Origin: Ktedonobacter sp. SOSP1-85
Lineage (GTDB): Bacteria > Chloroflexota > Ktedonobacteria > Ktedonobacterales > Ktedonobacteraceae
Reading direction: 5' to 3'
DNA length: 64,000 nucleotides
NCBI RefSeq assembly: GCF_016587415.1
Contig: NZ_BNJI01000002.1
Location: 248,001 to 312,000, forward strand
The notes below the pieces were generated by a model. It worked only from the letters and a program-made list of their open reading frames with translations, ran no database searches and was not told the DNA's origin. The first letter of the stretch is position 1. Every line of letters starts with the position of its first letter. Of the stretch, positions 37,401 through 45,253 are shown piece by piece. The translations under genes and the position numbers were made by a program.

Positions 37401-40400
37401 CCTGCTTCCTCTTCAATGATCAGGCTGAGATCAAATTTGGTGGCATGGATCTCGATGGGAAGTCGCTGGGTGCTGATCTCAGCGAGCGAGATTGGGGCGG
37501 CAGCCTGGGGCTGGAAGAGAAACATCACCTGAAAGAGCGGCGAGTGACTGAGCAGGCGTTGAGGATGGAGCGCCTCAACTACTTGCTCGAAGGGGAGATC
37601 CTGGTGCTCATAGGCTTGTAGGGTGACGCTTTTGACCTGCTGGAGCAGAGTCTGAAATGATGGATCCGCCGCGAGATCAAGGCGCAGCGCCAGGGTATTG
37701 ACGAAGAAGCCGATCAGGTGCGCGACTTCTGGCCGGGTGCGGTTGGCAATGGGGGTGCCGATGACCAGATCGTGCTGTCCACTATAGCGCTGCAGCAGGA
37801 CCAGGAAGGTGCTCAGGAAGAACATGAAGGGCGTGCAATCACACTGGCGGCAGAGCTCGGCAAGGGAAGGATGCAGCTGCGTGGGCAACGTAAACGCGTA
37901 TTGAGCGCCTGCCGTCTGCTGAACGGGAGGGCGAGGATGATCAGTGGGCAGTTCCAGCAGAGCAGGCGCATCGGCGAGTTGCTGTTTCCAGTAGGCGAGC
38001 TGCTGCTGGAAGATAGGAGTCTGGAGCCATTGGCGTTGCCAGAGCGCATAATCGGCATACTGCACAGAGAGGGTCGGTAGGAGCGCCGTGGTGCCGGTCA
38101 GGTGGGCATTATAGAGCAGCCCAAGCTCATGTAGCAGCAGGTCCATCGACCAGCCGTCAGAGGCGATATGGTGCATGGTGAGAAGCAGGTGATGCTCGTG
38201 TGGGGAGAGGCGCAGGACCTGCAGGCGGATGGGGAACTGCTCTGCGAGCAGGAAGGGAGCGTGGGCATCCTGCTGGCGAAGCGCGTGGGCGGTGGCCTCG
38301 CGCAGTGGCGAAGGGAGAGCAGAGAGATCAATGCAGGAGAGCAGATGCTCTGGCAGGGAAGCGAGGGGAGTAATGACCTGAATGGGATCTCCATCGAGGG
38401 AAGCGAAGGTCGTGCGCAAGACCTCGTGGCGCAGGATCAGGTCCTGGAGACCGTGAGCCAGTGCAGAGAGGTGCAAGGGTCCCTGACAGCTGAAGGCCAG
38501 GCTCATATTGTAGCTGGCATCAAGGGGGCTGAACTGATCGAGGAACCAGAGGCGTTGTTGACCAAAGGAGAGAGGCAAGGGGTGATCGCGGGAAGCGGGA
38601 GCGAACGTGGGCAGGAACGGAGCCTGCTCGTGGTGCTGGGTCTGGGAAAGCAATTGGGCGAGTGCCGTGATGGTAGGAGCGGCAAAGAAGTGACGCAGAG
38701 AGAGGTCGATAGAGAAGAGTGCTCGGATGCGAGAGATCACCCTGGTCACGAGCAGCGAGTGGCCGCCCAGGGAAAAGAAGTTGGCAGTAACGCTGATCTG
38801 TTGCTGGGGGAGAGCCAGGACCTCGGCCCAGATGGAGGCAAGCGTCAGCTCGATGGGAGAACGAGGAGCAACAAATGAAGCATCGTGGGTCTGGGTGCTC
38901 AGATCGGGAGCCGGGAGGTGACGACGATCGAGCTTGCCATTGGGAGAGAGGGGGAGGTGATCCAGGAACACAAATGCTGATGGGACCATATATTCTGGGA
39001 GCTGTGTACTCAGTACGCGGCGCATCACACTGGAATCTGTATTTTCTCCTACCAGATAGGCAACCAGTTGTTGCTGATCGGGTACATCCTCGCGTAGCAC
39101 GACCACTGCCTGACGAATTGAGGGTAATTGCTGTAATATCGCCTCAATCTCGCCGAGTTCGATACGGAAGCCGCGTAATTTTACCTGCTGATCTTTGCGT
39201 CCCAGGAATACAATAGCCCCATCAGATCGATAGTGTACAAGATCTCCCGTACGATAGAGACGTGCGCCTGGCTTTTGACTGAAAGGATGGGGGATAAAGC
39301 GTTCAGCTGTCAGTTCAGGACGATTGAGGTAGCCATAACCCAGTCCATTTCCCCCCACATACAACTCTCCGACGGCACCGATGGGAACAGGTCTGAGCCA
39401 GTCATCAAGGATATAGAGCTGCGTATTGTTGATCGGCCGTCCAATGGGGGGATCAACAAGTTGCGCATTGTTAACATAGGTAAATGCGACTGCGTCACTG
39501 CATTCAGTCGGACCGTAGTAATTCACCAGAGCCGTCTGTTGTAAAGGTCCCTGGATAAGAGGTTGTAGCCGTGAGATATGGATAGGCTCACCACCTAGAA
39601 CGACTGTCCGTAGAGACGACAGTGATGTCAATGGGGTCTCCTCAAGCAATGGATAGAACATACTGGGAGTGCAATTGAGAAGCGTAATGGCTTGCTCTGC
39701 AATCGTGTGTCGAATGATGGCTGGATCATAATAGTGAGACGGTAAGAGATGGACCGTTCCTCCGGTGAGTAAGGGGGCAAACAAATTTTTCTGGGTCAGG
39801 TCAAAGCTAAAAGAGGTGACAATCAGGATATGGTCACGGGATGAAATATGCATAGCGCTGACAAACCATTGGAGCATATTGATAAAGTTCTGATGTGCGA
39901 TGACCGCTCCTTTTGGTTTACCCGTGGAGCCTGAGGTATAGATCATATAGATCGGATGCTCAGGACGGCTCAGATTGATCAGATTATCATGAGATGTTTG
40001 CCAATCTATATCTGGTACAAGTATTGGCGTCGTAGTTACAGGCAAGCGGTGCCGAAGCGAAGATTGCGTCAGGAGTAGTTGGAGCTGCGCGTCTTCTATC
40101 ATATACGTTAAACGCTCCTCTGGATAGGCCGCATCCAGAGGAACATAGGCTGCTCCCGCTTTGAGAATAGCGAGCATTGATACTGCCAGTTCCAGTGACC
40201 GTTCCATGCTGACCCCGACCAGCGCTCCTGGCCCGATACCCATGGCACGCAAAGAGTGGGCCAGGAGGTTGGCTGCATTATTGAGTTCTCGATACGTTTT
40301 GCGTTCTCCCTCAAACACCAGAGCTATCGCCTCGGGCGTCCGTGCGACCTGCTGTTCAATGAGTTCATGGAGACAGGAAGCCGGGGGAGACTGGAGCGTC

Positions 40401-41881
40401 GTAACATTCCATTCATGCAGAAGTTGGAACTGTTCCTGTTCTGGCAAGATATTGAGCTGGCTGATGGGTCGATCTGGGTGGGCAACGATATCGTCTAGCA
40501 AGATCTGGTAATAGGATCCCAGGCGTTGCATTGTTGCTGCTTCAAAGAGGTCGGTGCGGTATTCCAGAAATGCCTGAAAAGCATCAGGCTCTTCCACGAT
40601 AATTAGACTCAGATCGAACTTGGCAGTATTCGTATTGATTTGCATGCGCTGTGACCTGATATCGGTGAGCGCGATGGTGGTCGTGGGCTGTGTCTGGAGA
40701 ACGAACATCACTTGAAAGAGCGGGGAGTGATTGAGCATGCGTTGCGGTTGCAGCGTTTCGACGAGCTGATCAAAGGGCAGGTCTTGATGTTCATAGGCTT
40801 CCAGCGTGATCGTTTTGACCTGCTGGAGGAGCGCTTGAAATGATGGATCTGCCGAGAGGTCGACACGCAGAGCCAGGGTATTGACGAAGAAGCCGATCAA
40901 GTGAGCGACTTCCGGGCGATTGCGATTGGCAACAGGAGTGCCGATGACCAAGTCATGCTGCCTGCTATAGCGATGCAGGAGCACCTGGAAGGCCGCTAAA
41001 AAGAGCATAAAGGGTGTACAGCCGTGCTGACGAGCGAAGCGTTGAAGGGCCTGGACTCGATGGAGAGGAATAGAGAACTGGTGGAGGGCTCCCTGTCCCT
41101 GCTGTTGAGATGGAAGAGGGTGGTCGTAGGGAAGTTCCAGGAGGGCAGGAGCGTCGGCGAGCTGTTGTTTCCAGTAGTCGAGCTGCTGCTGCAAGGCGGG
41201 ACCCTGGAGCCATTGGCGTTGCCAGAGAGCGTAATCAGCGTACTGCACAGGGAGGGCAGGCAGGGACGCAGCATGTTCATTTACCTGAGCATTATAGAGT
41301 TGCCCAAGCTCATGCATAAAAATATCCATCGACCAGCCGTCGGAGGCGATATGGTGCATGGCAAATAATAGCTGATGCTTTTGCGGTGCCAGGCGTAAAA
41401 TGTGTACTCGTAAAAGCGGCCCATGAGATAAATCGAAAGGGTCGTGGCTTTCTTGTTGTGTAAGCTGCGCGATGGCCTGTTCACAGTCCTGCGTAGAGAG
41501 AGACTGAAGATCAATGAGCAGGAAAGGAAGAGGTAGCGTCGCGTGAATCTGTTGTAGAAGCTCATTTTCGTGTTGCTGAAAGGTAGTTCGTAGCACCTCG
41601 TGACGTTGCACGATCTGATAAAGACTGATATTGAGCGCTTCCAGATTCAGTGGTCCGGTAAGTTGCACACCTTCAACAATATTGTAAGAGGCGGGATCGG
41701 CTGCGAGTTGATTGAGGAACCATAAGCGCTGCTGCGCAAAGGAGGCAGCAGTGAGCGCAGAGCGATCCTTACGGACAGGAATTTGCTCAGACAGGTTCGT
41801 TTTTCCTTTTTGCAACCTCTGGAGTAGCAATGCTCGTTTTTGAGGAGAGAGGTTGAGAATACGTGCTGTTGAATCATTCAC
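31424..41881 (-). CDS. NRPS, three modules plus thioesterase: C-A-T-C-A-T-C-A-T-TE
   Basis: A 3485-residue synthetase starting at GTG 41881, with AAAGGAG 12 bases upstream. Module 1: C (HHIASDGWSMD near 177), A (~503-1000, YTSGSTGKPKG near 650), T (FFSLGGHSLL near 1037). Module 2: C (HHIASDGW near 1240), A (~1564-2080), T (~2108). Module 3: C (~2313), A (~2635-3140), T (FFEIGGHSLL ~3170). The TE has GGWSLGGVIAF near 3304. Specificity residues aligned by eye to GrsA: A1 D-L-K-N-V-G-Y-D-A (no confident match), A2 V-D-S-V-T-S-L-A-D (beta-alanine type), A3 D-A-F-T-I-A-G-I-W (aromatic/hydrophobic type). No epimerase or methylase domain. The TE should release the final product by hydrolysis or cyclisation. 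Blocks at 33926-35785 and 37142-39001 are near-identical repeats. Confidence 0.95.
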   Translation of the reverse strand: MNDSTARILNLSPQKRALLLQRLQKGKTNLSEQIPVRKDRSALTAASFAQQRLWFLNQLAADPASYNIVEGVQLTGPLNLEALNISLYQIVQRHEVLRTTFQQHENELLQQIHATLPLPFLLIDLQSLSTQDCEQAIAQLTQQESHDPFDLSHGPLLRVHILRLAPQKHQLLFAMHHIASDGWSMDIFMHELGQLYNAQVNEHAASLPALPVQYADYALWQRQWLQGPALQQQLDYWKQQLADAPALLELPYDHPLPSQQQGQGALHQFSIPLHRVQALQRFARQHGCTPFMLFLAAFQVLLHRYSRQHDLVIGTPVANRNRPEVAHLIGFFVNTLALRVDLSADPSFQALLQQVKTITLEAYEHQDLPFDQLVETLQPQRMLNHSPLFQVMFVLQTQPTTTIALTDIRSQRMQINTNTAKFDLSLIIVEEPDAFQAFLEYRTDLFEAATMQRLGSYYQILLDDIVAHPDRPISQLNILPEQEQFQLLHEWNVTTLQSPPASCLHELIEQQVARTPEAIALVFEGERKTYRELNNAANLLAHSLRAMGIGPGALVGVSMERSLELAVSMLAILKAGAAYVPLDAAYPEERLTYMIEDAQLQLLLTQSSLRHRLPVTTTPILVPDIDWQTSHDNLINLSRPEHPIYMIYTSGSTGKPKGAVIAHQNFINMLQWFVSAMHISSRDHILIVTSFSFDLTQKNLFAPLLTGGTVHLLPSHYYDPAIIRHTIAEQAITLLNCTPSMFYPLLEETPLTSLSSLRTVVLGGEPIHISRLQPLIQGPLQQTALVNYYGPTECSDAVAFTYVNNAQLVDPPIGRPINNTQLYILDDWLRPVPIGAVGELYVGGNGLGYGYLNRPELTAERFIPHPFSQKPGARLYRTGDLVHYRSDGAIVFLGRKDQQVKLRGFRIELGEIEAILQQLPSIRQAVVVLREDVPDQQQLVAYLVGENTDSSVMRRVLSTQLPEYMVPSAFVFLDHLPLSPNGKLDRRHLPAPDLSTQTHDASFVAPRSPIELTLASIWAEVLALPQQQISVTANFFSLGGHSLLVTRVISRIRALFSIDLSLRHFFAAPTITALAQLLSQTQHHEQAPFLPTFAPASRDHPLPLSFGQQRLWFLDQFSPLDASYNMSLAFSCQGPLHLSALAHGLQDLILRHEVLRTTFASLDGDPIQVITPLASLPEHLLSCIDLSALPSPLREATAHALRQQDAHAPFLLAEQFPIRLQVLRLSPHEHHLLLTMHHIASDGWSMDLLLHELGLLYNAHLTGTTALLPTLSVQYADYALWQRQWLQTPIFQQQLAYWKQQLADAPALLELPTDHPRPPVQQTAGAQYAFTLPTQLHPSLAELCRQCDCTPFMFFLSTFLVLLQRYSGQHDLVIGTPIANRTRPEVAHLIGFFVNTLALRLDLAADPSFQTLLQQVKSVTLQAYEHQDLPFEQVVEALHPQRLLSHSPLFQVMFLFQPQAAAPISLAEISTQRLPIEIHATKFDLSLIIEEEAGMFHATLEYRIDLFEAATIRRLAGSYEVLVADSLAHPACPISRLEILPEQERRQLIQGWQSPQLPAPTPSTLHVLFEQRAEQTPDAIAAICNEEQISYQTLNRYADLLAGYLRARKIGPESLVGVCLQRSATMLVALLGILKAGGAYVPIDPTHPSERIAFMLADSQVTLVLTQSTLRTLLPSQGPTIIALDQQWEQITQTEPGSPSLTLSDANLAYVIYTSGSTGKPKGVLGTHGAIVNRLQWMWRTIPFTAQEICCQKTNLSFVDAVSEIFGPLLQGVPLVILTDEVVKDPPRLREQLAQYAVSRIVLVPSLLRVLLQEEDAVLQTQLYRLTHWTSSGEALPVDLIQRFRQCLPAAHLFNLYGSSEVAADATSYQIGNEPSDQANAIGYPIDQMQVYILDTFLQPVPIGVTGEIYIGGAGLARGYWQRPELTAERFVPDMVSGRAGSRLYRTGDLGRRRSDGALIYLGRTDHQIKLRGFRIELGEIEAVIRQYPAIREVVAIVHEDRTDDKRLIAYMTTAGEETIKAESMRQFLQQYLPEYMVPSAFVFLDHLPLSPNGKLDRRHLPAPDLSAQIHDASFVAPRSPIELTLASIWAEVLALPQQQISVTANFFSLGGHSLLVTRVISRIRALFSIDLSLRHFFAAPTITALAQLLSQTQHHEQAPFLPTFAPASRDHPLPLSFGQQRLWFLDQFSPLDASYNMSLAFSCQGPLHLSALAHGLQDLILRHEVLRTTFASLDGDPIQVIAPLASLPEHLLSCIDLSALPSPLREATAHALRQQDAHAPFLLAEQFPIRLHVLRLSPHEHHLILTMHHIASDGWSMDLLLHELGLLYNAHLTGTTALLLTLSVQYADYALWQRQWLQTPIFQQQLAYWKQQLADAPALLELPTDHPRPPVQQTAGAQYAFTLPTQLHPSLAELCRRCDCTPFMFFLSTFLVLLQRYSGQQDLVIGTPIANRTRPEVAHLIGFFVNTLALRLDLSADPSFQALLQQVKSVVLQAYEHQDLPFEQVVEALHPQRLLSHSPLFQVMFLFRPQATAPLSLAEISTQWLPIESHATKFDLSLIIEEEAGMFHATLEYRTDLFEAATIQRLARSYEVLVTDILAHPACPISRLEILPEQERRQLIQGWQSPQLPAPAPSTLHVLFEQRAEQTPDAIALIFGDQQLTYQHLNAQANQLAHYVRRQGGGPETLVGIAVERSPDMLIALLAVLKSGGAYLPLDPSYPSDRLSFMLHDAQISLLLTQQHLLPRLPASSCAYIALDGIWPELSNGAPENLSLTIPAHSLAYMIYTSGSTGQPKGVQIEHQGLFYLAQTQQEIFAIQPQDRILQFASLSFDASVFEISLALTAGATLVLGAREALLPGSDLQHFLTQYAITQATLPPSVLATLDCNALSGLHMFISAGEALPKELADQVAKTHRLYNGYGPTEATIWATGAHYTPGQNQPPLIGPAINHAQTYVLNAQLQPVPIGVAGELYLGGAGIARGYHNQAMLTAERFIPHPFSDKAGARLYKTGDLVRYRENGALEFLGRLDHQVKIRGFRIELGEIEAVLHRHPAIHECVVISHKQPDDEALLLAYFTTQINQVPSSMELRQFLYQQLPQYMLPSAFIHLPAFPHTPNDKLDLAALPLPTHAPHGPQQNYTPPRDAIELQLVRIWEELLPHQTIGITDNFFEIGGHSLLAIRLMAHIQHAFQQQFPLSTLFQHATIEHLASLIRQQDTQQPRSILVPMRTSGEKYPFFCVHPIGGEVFCYLDIARDGDQDRPFYALQSPDPDSWQTTQPRLQDLAARYIEAMYAVQPTGPYHLGGWSLGGVIAFEMAQQLQQQGHTVCTLTLFDSYAPGHLSDEQSIVSEFLHDLEGLSGKHISAAHLNHHHTHPQELVRSILEQAQRAGIFPPELDTASLLRLFSTFRQNKGAFQHYTPRPYFGKLLFFQARDLPEGTPSTAASSWQQLTLPEFSLSTVQGTHYTMMQHPNSRTLAQLLSTSLDHADA
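33926..35785. repeat. NRPS internal repeat, copy 1
   Basis: About 1.86 kb that recurs at 37142-39001 with a constant offset of 3216 bp (1072 codons) and no gaps. It spans the end of the linker after the T domain, the T domain, the whole C domain and the C-A linker. Outside these limits the two A domains differ strongly. It points to recent module duplication or gene conversion. Confidence 0.85.
37142..39001. repeat. NRPS internal repeat, copy 2
   Basis: Partner of 33926-35785. The right edges are exact: both copies read TATTCTGGGAG and then diverge at 35786 and 39002. A few single-base differences are visible (for example near 35160 and 38380), so the copies are very similar but not identical. 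Confidence 0.85.
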
Positions 41882-41909
41882 GATATGTCAGGCTCCTTTG
41901 GATCTTTTT

Positions 41910-44900
41910 CTACTCCTGGGCGAGAAATGCCTCGACCTCTTCATCGGTGAGGGCATCAAGTTCAGCTAGAAGCTGTTCAGTCTCGCTATCGTCAATGTGT
42001 GCTGTGAGGGATTGGATCACGTGTTCTGCCACTCCGGCGACAGTTGGTGTTTCCAGGAGTGAGCGCAAAGAAAGTTCTGCATGAAGCAATTCTTGTATCC
42101 GGGTCAGTACGCGAGTCGCCAGCAGCGAATGGCCGCCTAGATCTAAAAAGTTATCGTAGACGCCAATAGGCTCGATACCCAGCAATGCCTGCCAGATTTC
42201 TACAATGGTTTGTTCTATCTCATTGCGAGGTGCCACGTAGGCCGTCTGTAGCTCTGGTCTCGTATGGGATGTGTCAATTGACCTGGGCGCTGGCTGCGGA
42301 AGTAAGGGTTGGCGCTTCTGCCTGATCCATTGCGTGACACGTTCCTCGAGGTTTCCTGTTGAGACAATCACTTGAGTCAGGAAGTCAGTCGAAAGGATGC
42401 GTAGCCATGCATCGATCCCTTCATCAGGAGTCAAGGCCAGATGTGCCAGGCGTGTGTCAAGCAGCGTTTTATCGGTAGATTCCTGCTCAAATTGCCATCC
42501 ATCCCAGTTGATACTAATCCAACGGGTCGAGGTCTGAGCTGTCTGCTGCCATACGAATGCATCGAGGAAGAGATTGACCGCGGTATAGGCTGCAAAGCCC
42601 AGGCCTCCTAAGATGGACGAAAGCGATGAGTTGAGGAGACAGAAGTCCACATTTCTGTCACGCAGTAGACGTTCTAGCACCAGTACTCCATGAATTTTTG
42701 CTTCCATCTGTGCATCATAGATATGGGTGTTTGTATCGTGAATAGTATAGAAGATTTGCTCTGGACGTGCTCCGGCTGCATAGATGACACCATGTATCGT
42801 ACCAAATTGGTCTTCAGCCTGCGCCAGAGCCGAACGCATCTGCTCTTCATTGGCTGCGTCCGCCGAGAGTGTAAGTATCTCTGCCCCATAGCTTTCCAGG
42901 CGTCGTAACGTCTGGATTTTTCGTATCTCGCTCTCAACCATATCATGATTGGAGAGGCAGGACTCCCATTGAGCTCTTTCGGGGAGGGGACTGCGTCCAA
43001 TCAGAACAATTCTGGCGCGCTTTTGCCGGACAAGATATTCTGCCATCGCCAGTCCAATCTGACCCAGGCCGCCGATAATGAGATAGGTGCCTTTCTCGCG
43101 TAGGCATACATGGTCTGTTATTGCAGTATCAAGGTGCGTTGGCTCGTATAACTGAACCCAGCGCTGATCTCCTCGATAGGCCACAATAGAATCAGTCGTC
43201 GGCGCTAGCAGCTCTGCATGGAGTTGCGCCTGTTGCCTTTGTAGCTGTCTGCTCTGGGGTGCCGGTTGATCAAGGTCGATATACGTGCAGGTGAGGAAAG
43301 GATACTCTTGTGGTATAACTTTACAGATGCCACCAAGTGTCGCCTTCTCTGGCACAATAGACTCGGAGCCTGTGACAGTTTGCGTTGCATTTGAAATGAC
43401 CGTGATCTGTATCGGCGTTGTTTGTTGTGCCTGGTCAATGGCTTGAATGGTGTAGAGCAGGCTCAAGAATCCACGCTCCTGAGTACTATGTATGCGCATA
43501 TCATGTGGATCAAGCGGTTCGGCCTCGAAGGCATAGGTCATAGACCAGGCATGCACAATATTGTGCGGCCAGCGATCAGTCAACTGGAGGTCGTGGAATA
43601 GTGCATCGTAATCGGAGCGTGAACGAGGGTCCAGCAGATACAGGGCATCGCCTTGTCTGGTAAAGCGCTCTCCTACACGAATTTCTATGATCTGTTGTTG
43701 GTTCTCCCGTAGGGCTTGCACCATGCTCTGCGTGCTTGTTTCCGGATCGCTAAATACCAGCCAGCATGTTGAAGATATGCTCGTTTGCTTATGCCCATAG
43801 TCCAGGTAGAGCGGGGCACGTTTCCAGGTGGGAATGTAGAACCAATCGGACAGCGCTGCTTTTTGAGTACTCGCGCTGTGCGTACTTGGTTGCTCCTTTT
43901 CTCGTGGCGCAGACTCAATCCAATAGCGCTGACGTTCAAAAGGATACATTGGTAGCGGAACTCGTCGCTGGTGCTGGTGGGTGTGGAAGATCGCCCAATC
44001 GATAGAAACGCCACGGAGCCATAATCGACCCAGCGTTGTGTAATGGGTAAGCAGTTCAGATTCCGTCGTTTGCGCTGCCGGAAGTGAAGGCAATACCTGC
44101 GCGTGACTCATCAAGTTATGCTGCCTGACCAATGAACTGAGTGTATGTCCTGGACCGACTTCCAGCAGGAGCGGTAAGGGTTCCTGGAAGAGCGTTTGGA
44201 CACCCTGAGCAAATTGGACACACTGCCGGGTGTGTTGTACCCAGTACATTGGATCCGTCGCTTGTTCTGGCGTAATCCAGGTGCCGGTAAGATTAGAAAT
44301 ATACGGTATCTCTGGTGACTGCAATTGAACCTGGCGTAGCCGTGAGGCGAATGCATCGAGCATCGGTTCCATCATTGGCGAATGAAAAGCATGGGAGTTT
44401 TTCAGGCGTTGATAGGCAATGCCTTGTTGGGACAGACGTCGTATGAGGGTGTCGATCCTGGCGCTTGGACCAGCGAGGACACATTTTTGGGGAGCATTAA
44501 TCGCGGCCAGTGAAATATGCTCATCCAAAAATGCTTGAGCCTCTTCGGCAGAAAGAGCGATAGAGACCATTGCTCCTGGTGGTAATTGTTGCATGAGCTG
44601 ACCACGATCGGCTACGAGCAACAAGGCATCCTCAAGTGAGAGAACCTGAGCAAGGCAAGCTGCCACATATTCGCCAAGGCTATGACCAAGCATTGCCTGT
44701 GGTGTAATGCCATGAGAATACCAGAGTTGTGCCAGGGAATACTCGACCGTAAAGAGTATGGGTTGCGTAAGCCATGTTTCATCAAGGTTTCTGGGCGTTT
44801 CCGTGTCTGGATATTCAGCAGGATACAGAAGTGATCGTATGTCCAATCCTAATCGAGGGCGAAGGATCTCCGCACATTGATCAATCGAGACGCGAAATAC

Positions 44901-45215
44901 AGGTTCGTGCTGATACAACTGAGCTGTCATAGAGACATATTGTGAACCCTGACCGGGAAAGAGCCAGACCAGTGATGGTGTGCTCTCGTTCCAATGATCG
45001 GTGTAGACGCGCTCTGGAGTGTGTATTGAGAGGGTCTGGAGTGTATCATTGCGCTGTTGACAGAGCAGTATACGTCGGTGGGCGAAAGCCTGTCGACCTA
45101 CGTGTAGTGTGTAGGCGATATCATTGAGCGACAAGAGTGGATGTTCCTGGATGTAGGTCAGAAGACGTGTTGTCATTGACTCCAGCGCAGCTATGCTTCT
45201 AGCCGAAAGCGTCAA
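41910..45215 (-). CDS. PKS module part AT-KR-ACP (probably the 3' part of the gene at 45254)
   Basis: The open frame encodes 1101 residues from TTG 45215, but there is no ribosome binding site, and the frame stays open upstream. It begins in the middle of a KS-AT linker (LTLSARSIAALESMTTRLL). AT: LFPGQGSQYVSM, active serine GHSLGEYVAAC near 175 and HAFHSPMM near 275, the malonyl-CoA signature. KR: the structural subdomain starts at WFYIPTWKR; NADPH site YLIIGGLGQIGLAMAEYL near 715; catalytic serine/tyrosine region LNSSLSSILGGLGFAAYTAVN shortened here to SSLSSILGG...AAYTAVN near 880. ACP: FLDLGGHSLLATRV near 1025. No DH or ER. It extends the chain by two carbons and leaves a beta-hydroxyl. It is one base out of frame with the KS gene. 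Confidence 0.9.
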   Translation of the reverse strand: MTLSARSIAALESMTTRLLTYIQEHPLLSLNDIAYTLHVGRQAFAHRRILLCQQRNDTLQTLSIHTPERVYTDHWNESTPSLVWLFPGQGSQYVSMTAQLYQHEPVFRVSIDQCAEILRPRLGLDIRSLLYPAEYPDTETPRNLDETWLTQPILFTVEYSLAQLWYSHGITPQAMLGHSLGEYVAACLAQVLSLEDALLLVADRGQLMQQLPPGAMVSIALSAEEAQAFLDEHISLAAINAPQKCVLAGPSARIDTLIRRLSQQGIAYQRLKNSHAFHSPMMEPMLDAFASRLRQVQLQSPEIPYISNLTGTWITPEQATDPMYWVQHTRQCVQFAQGVQTLFQEPLPLLLEVGPGHTLSSLVRQHNLMSHAQVLPSLPAAQTTESELLTHYTTLGRLWLRGVSIDWAIFHTHQHQRRVPLPMYPFERQRYWIESAPREKEQPSTHSASTQKAALSDWFYIPTWKRAPLYLDYGHKQTSISSTCWLVFSDPETSTQSMVQALRENQQQIIEIRVGERFTRQGDALYLLDPRSRSDYDALFHDLQLTDRWPHNIVHAWSMTYAFEAEPLDPHDMRIHSTQERGFLSLLYTIQAIDQAQQTTPIQITVISNATQTVTGSESIVPEKATLGGICKVIPQEYPFLTCTYIDLDQPAPQSRQLQRQQAQLHAELLAPTTDSIVAYRGDQRWVQLYEPTHLDTAITDHVCLREKGTYLIIGGLGQIGLAMAEYLVRQKRARIVLIGRSPLPERAQWESCLSNHDMVESEIRKIQTLRRLESYGAEILTLSADAANEEQMRSALAQAEDQFGTIHGVIYAAGARPEQIFYTIHDTNTHIYDAQMEAKIHGVLVLERLLRDRNVDFCLLNSSLSSILGGLGFAAYTAVNLFLDAFVWQQTAQTSTRWISINWDGWQFEQESTDKTLLDTRLAHLALTPDEGIDAWLRILSTDFLTQVIVSTGNLEERVTQWIRQKRQPLLPQPAPRSIDTSHTRPELQTAYVAPRNEIEQTIVEIWQALLGIEPIGVYDNFLDLGGHSLLATRVLTRIQELLHAELSLRSLLETPTVAGVAEHVIQSLTAHIDDSETEQLLAELDALTDEEVEAFLAQE

Positions 45216-45253
45216 TACTTGCCAGGAATTGTCTGAAGGTGTTTTTGTAGGCG

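Noticed and set aside
34952..38878. Two long plus-strand open frames (34952-35662 and 38168-38878, 236 codons each) that look like a repeated gene
   Set aside because: They are antisense shadows of the repeated T-C block of the NRPS; composition follows the NRPS frame and no family features are seen.
41910..45215. Stand-alone trans-AT protein
   Set aside because: The frame also contains KR and ACP, starts inside a KS-AT linker without a ribosome binding site, and directly follows the KS, so it is the rest of a cis-AT module.
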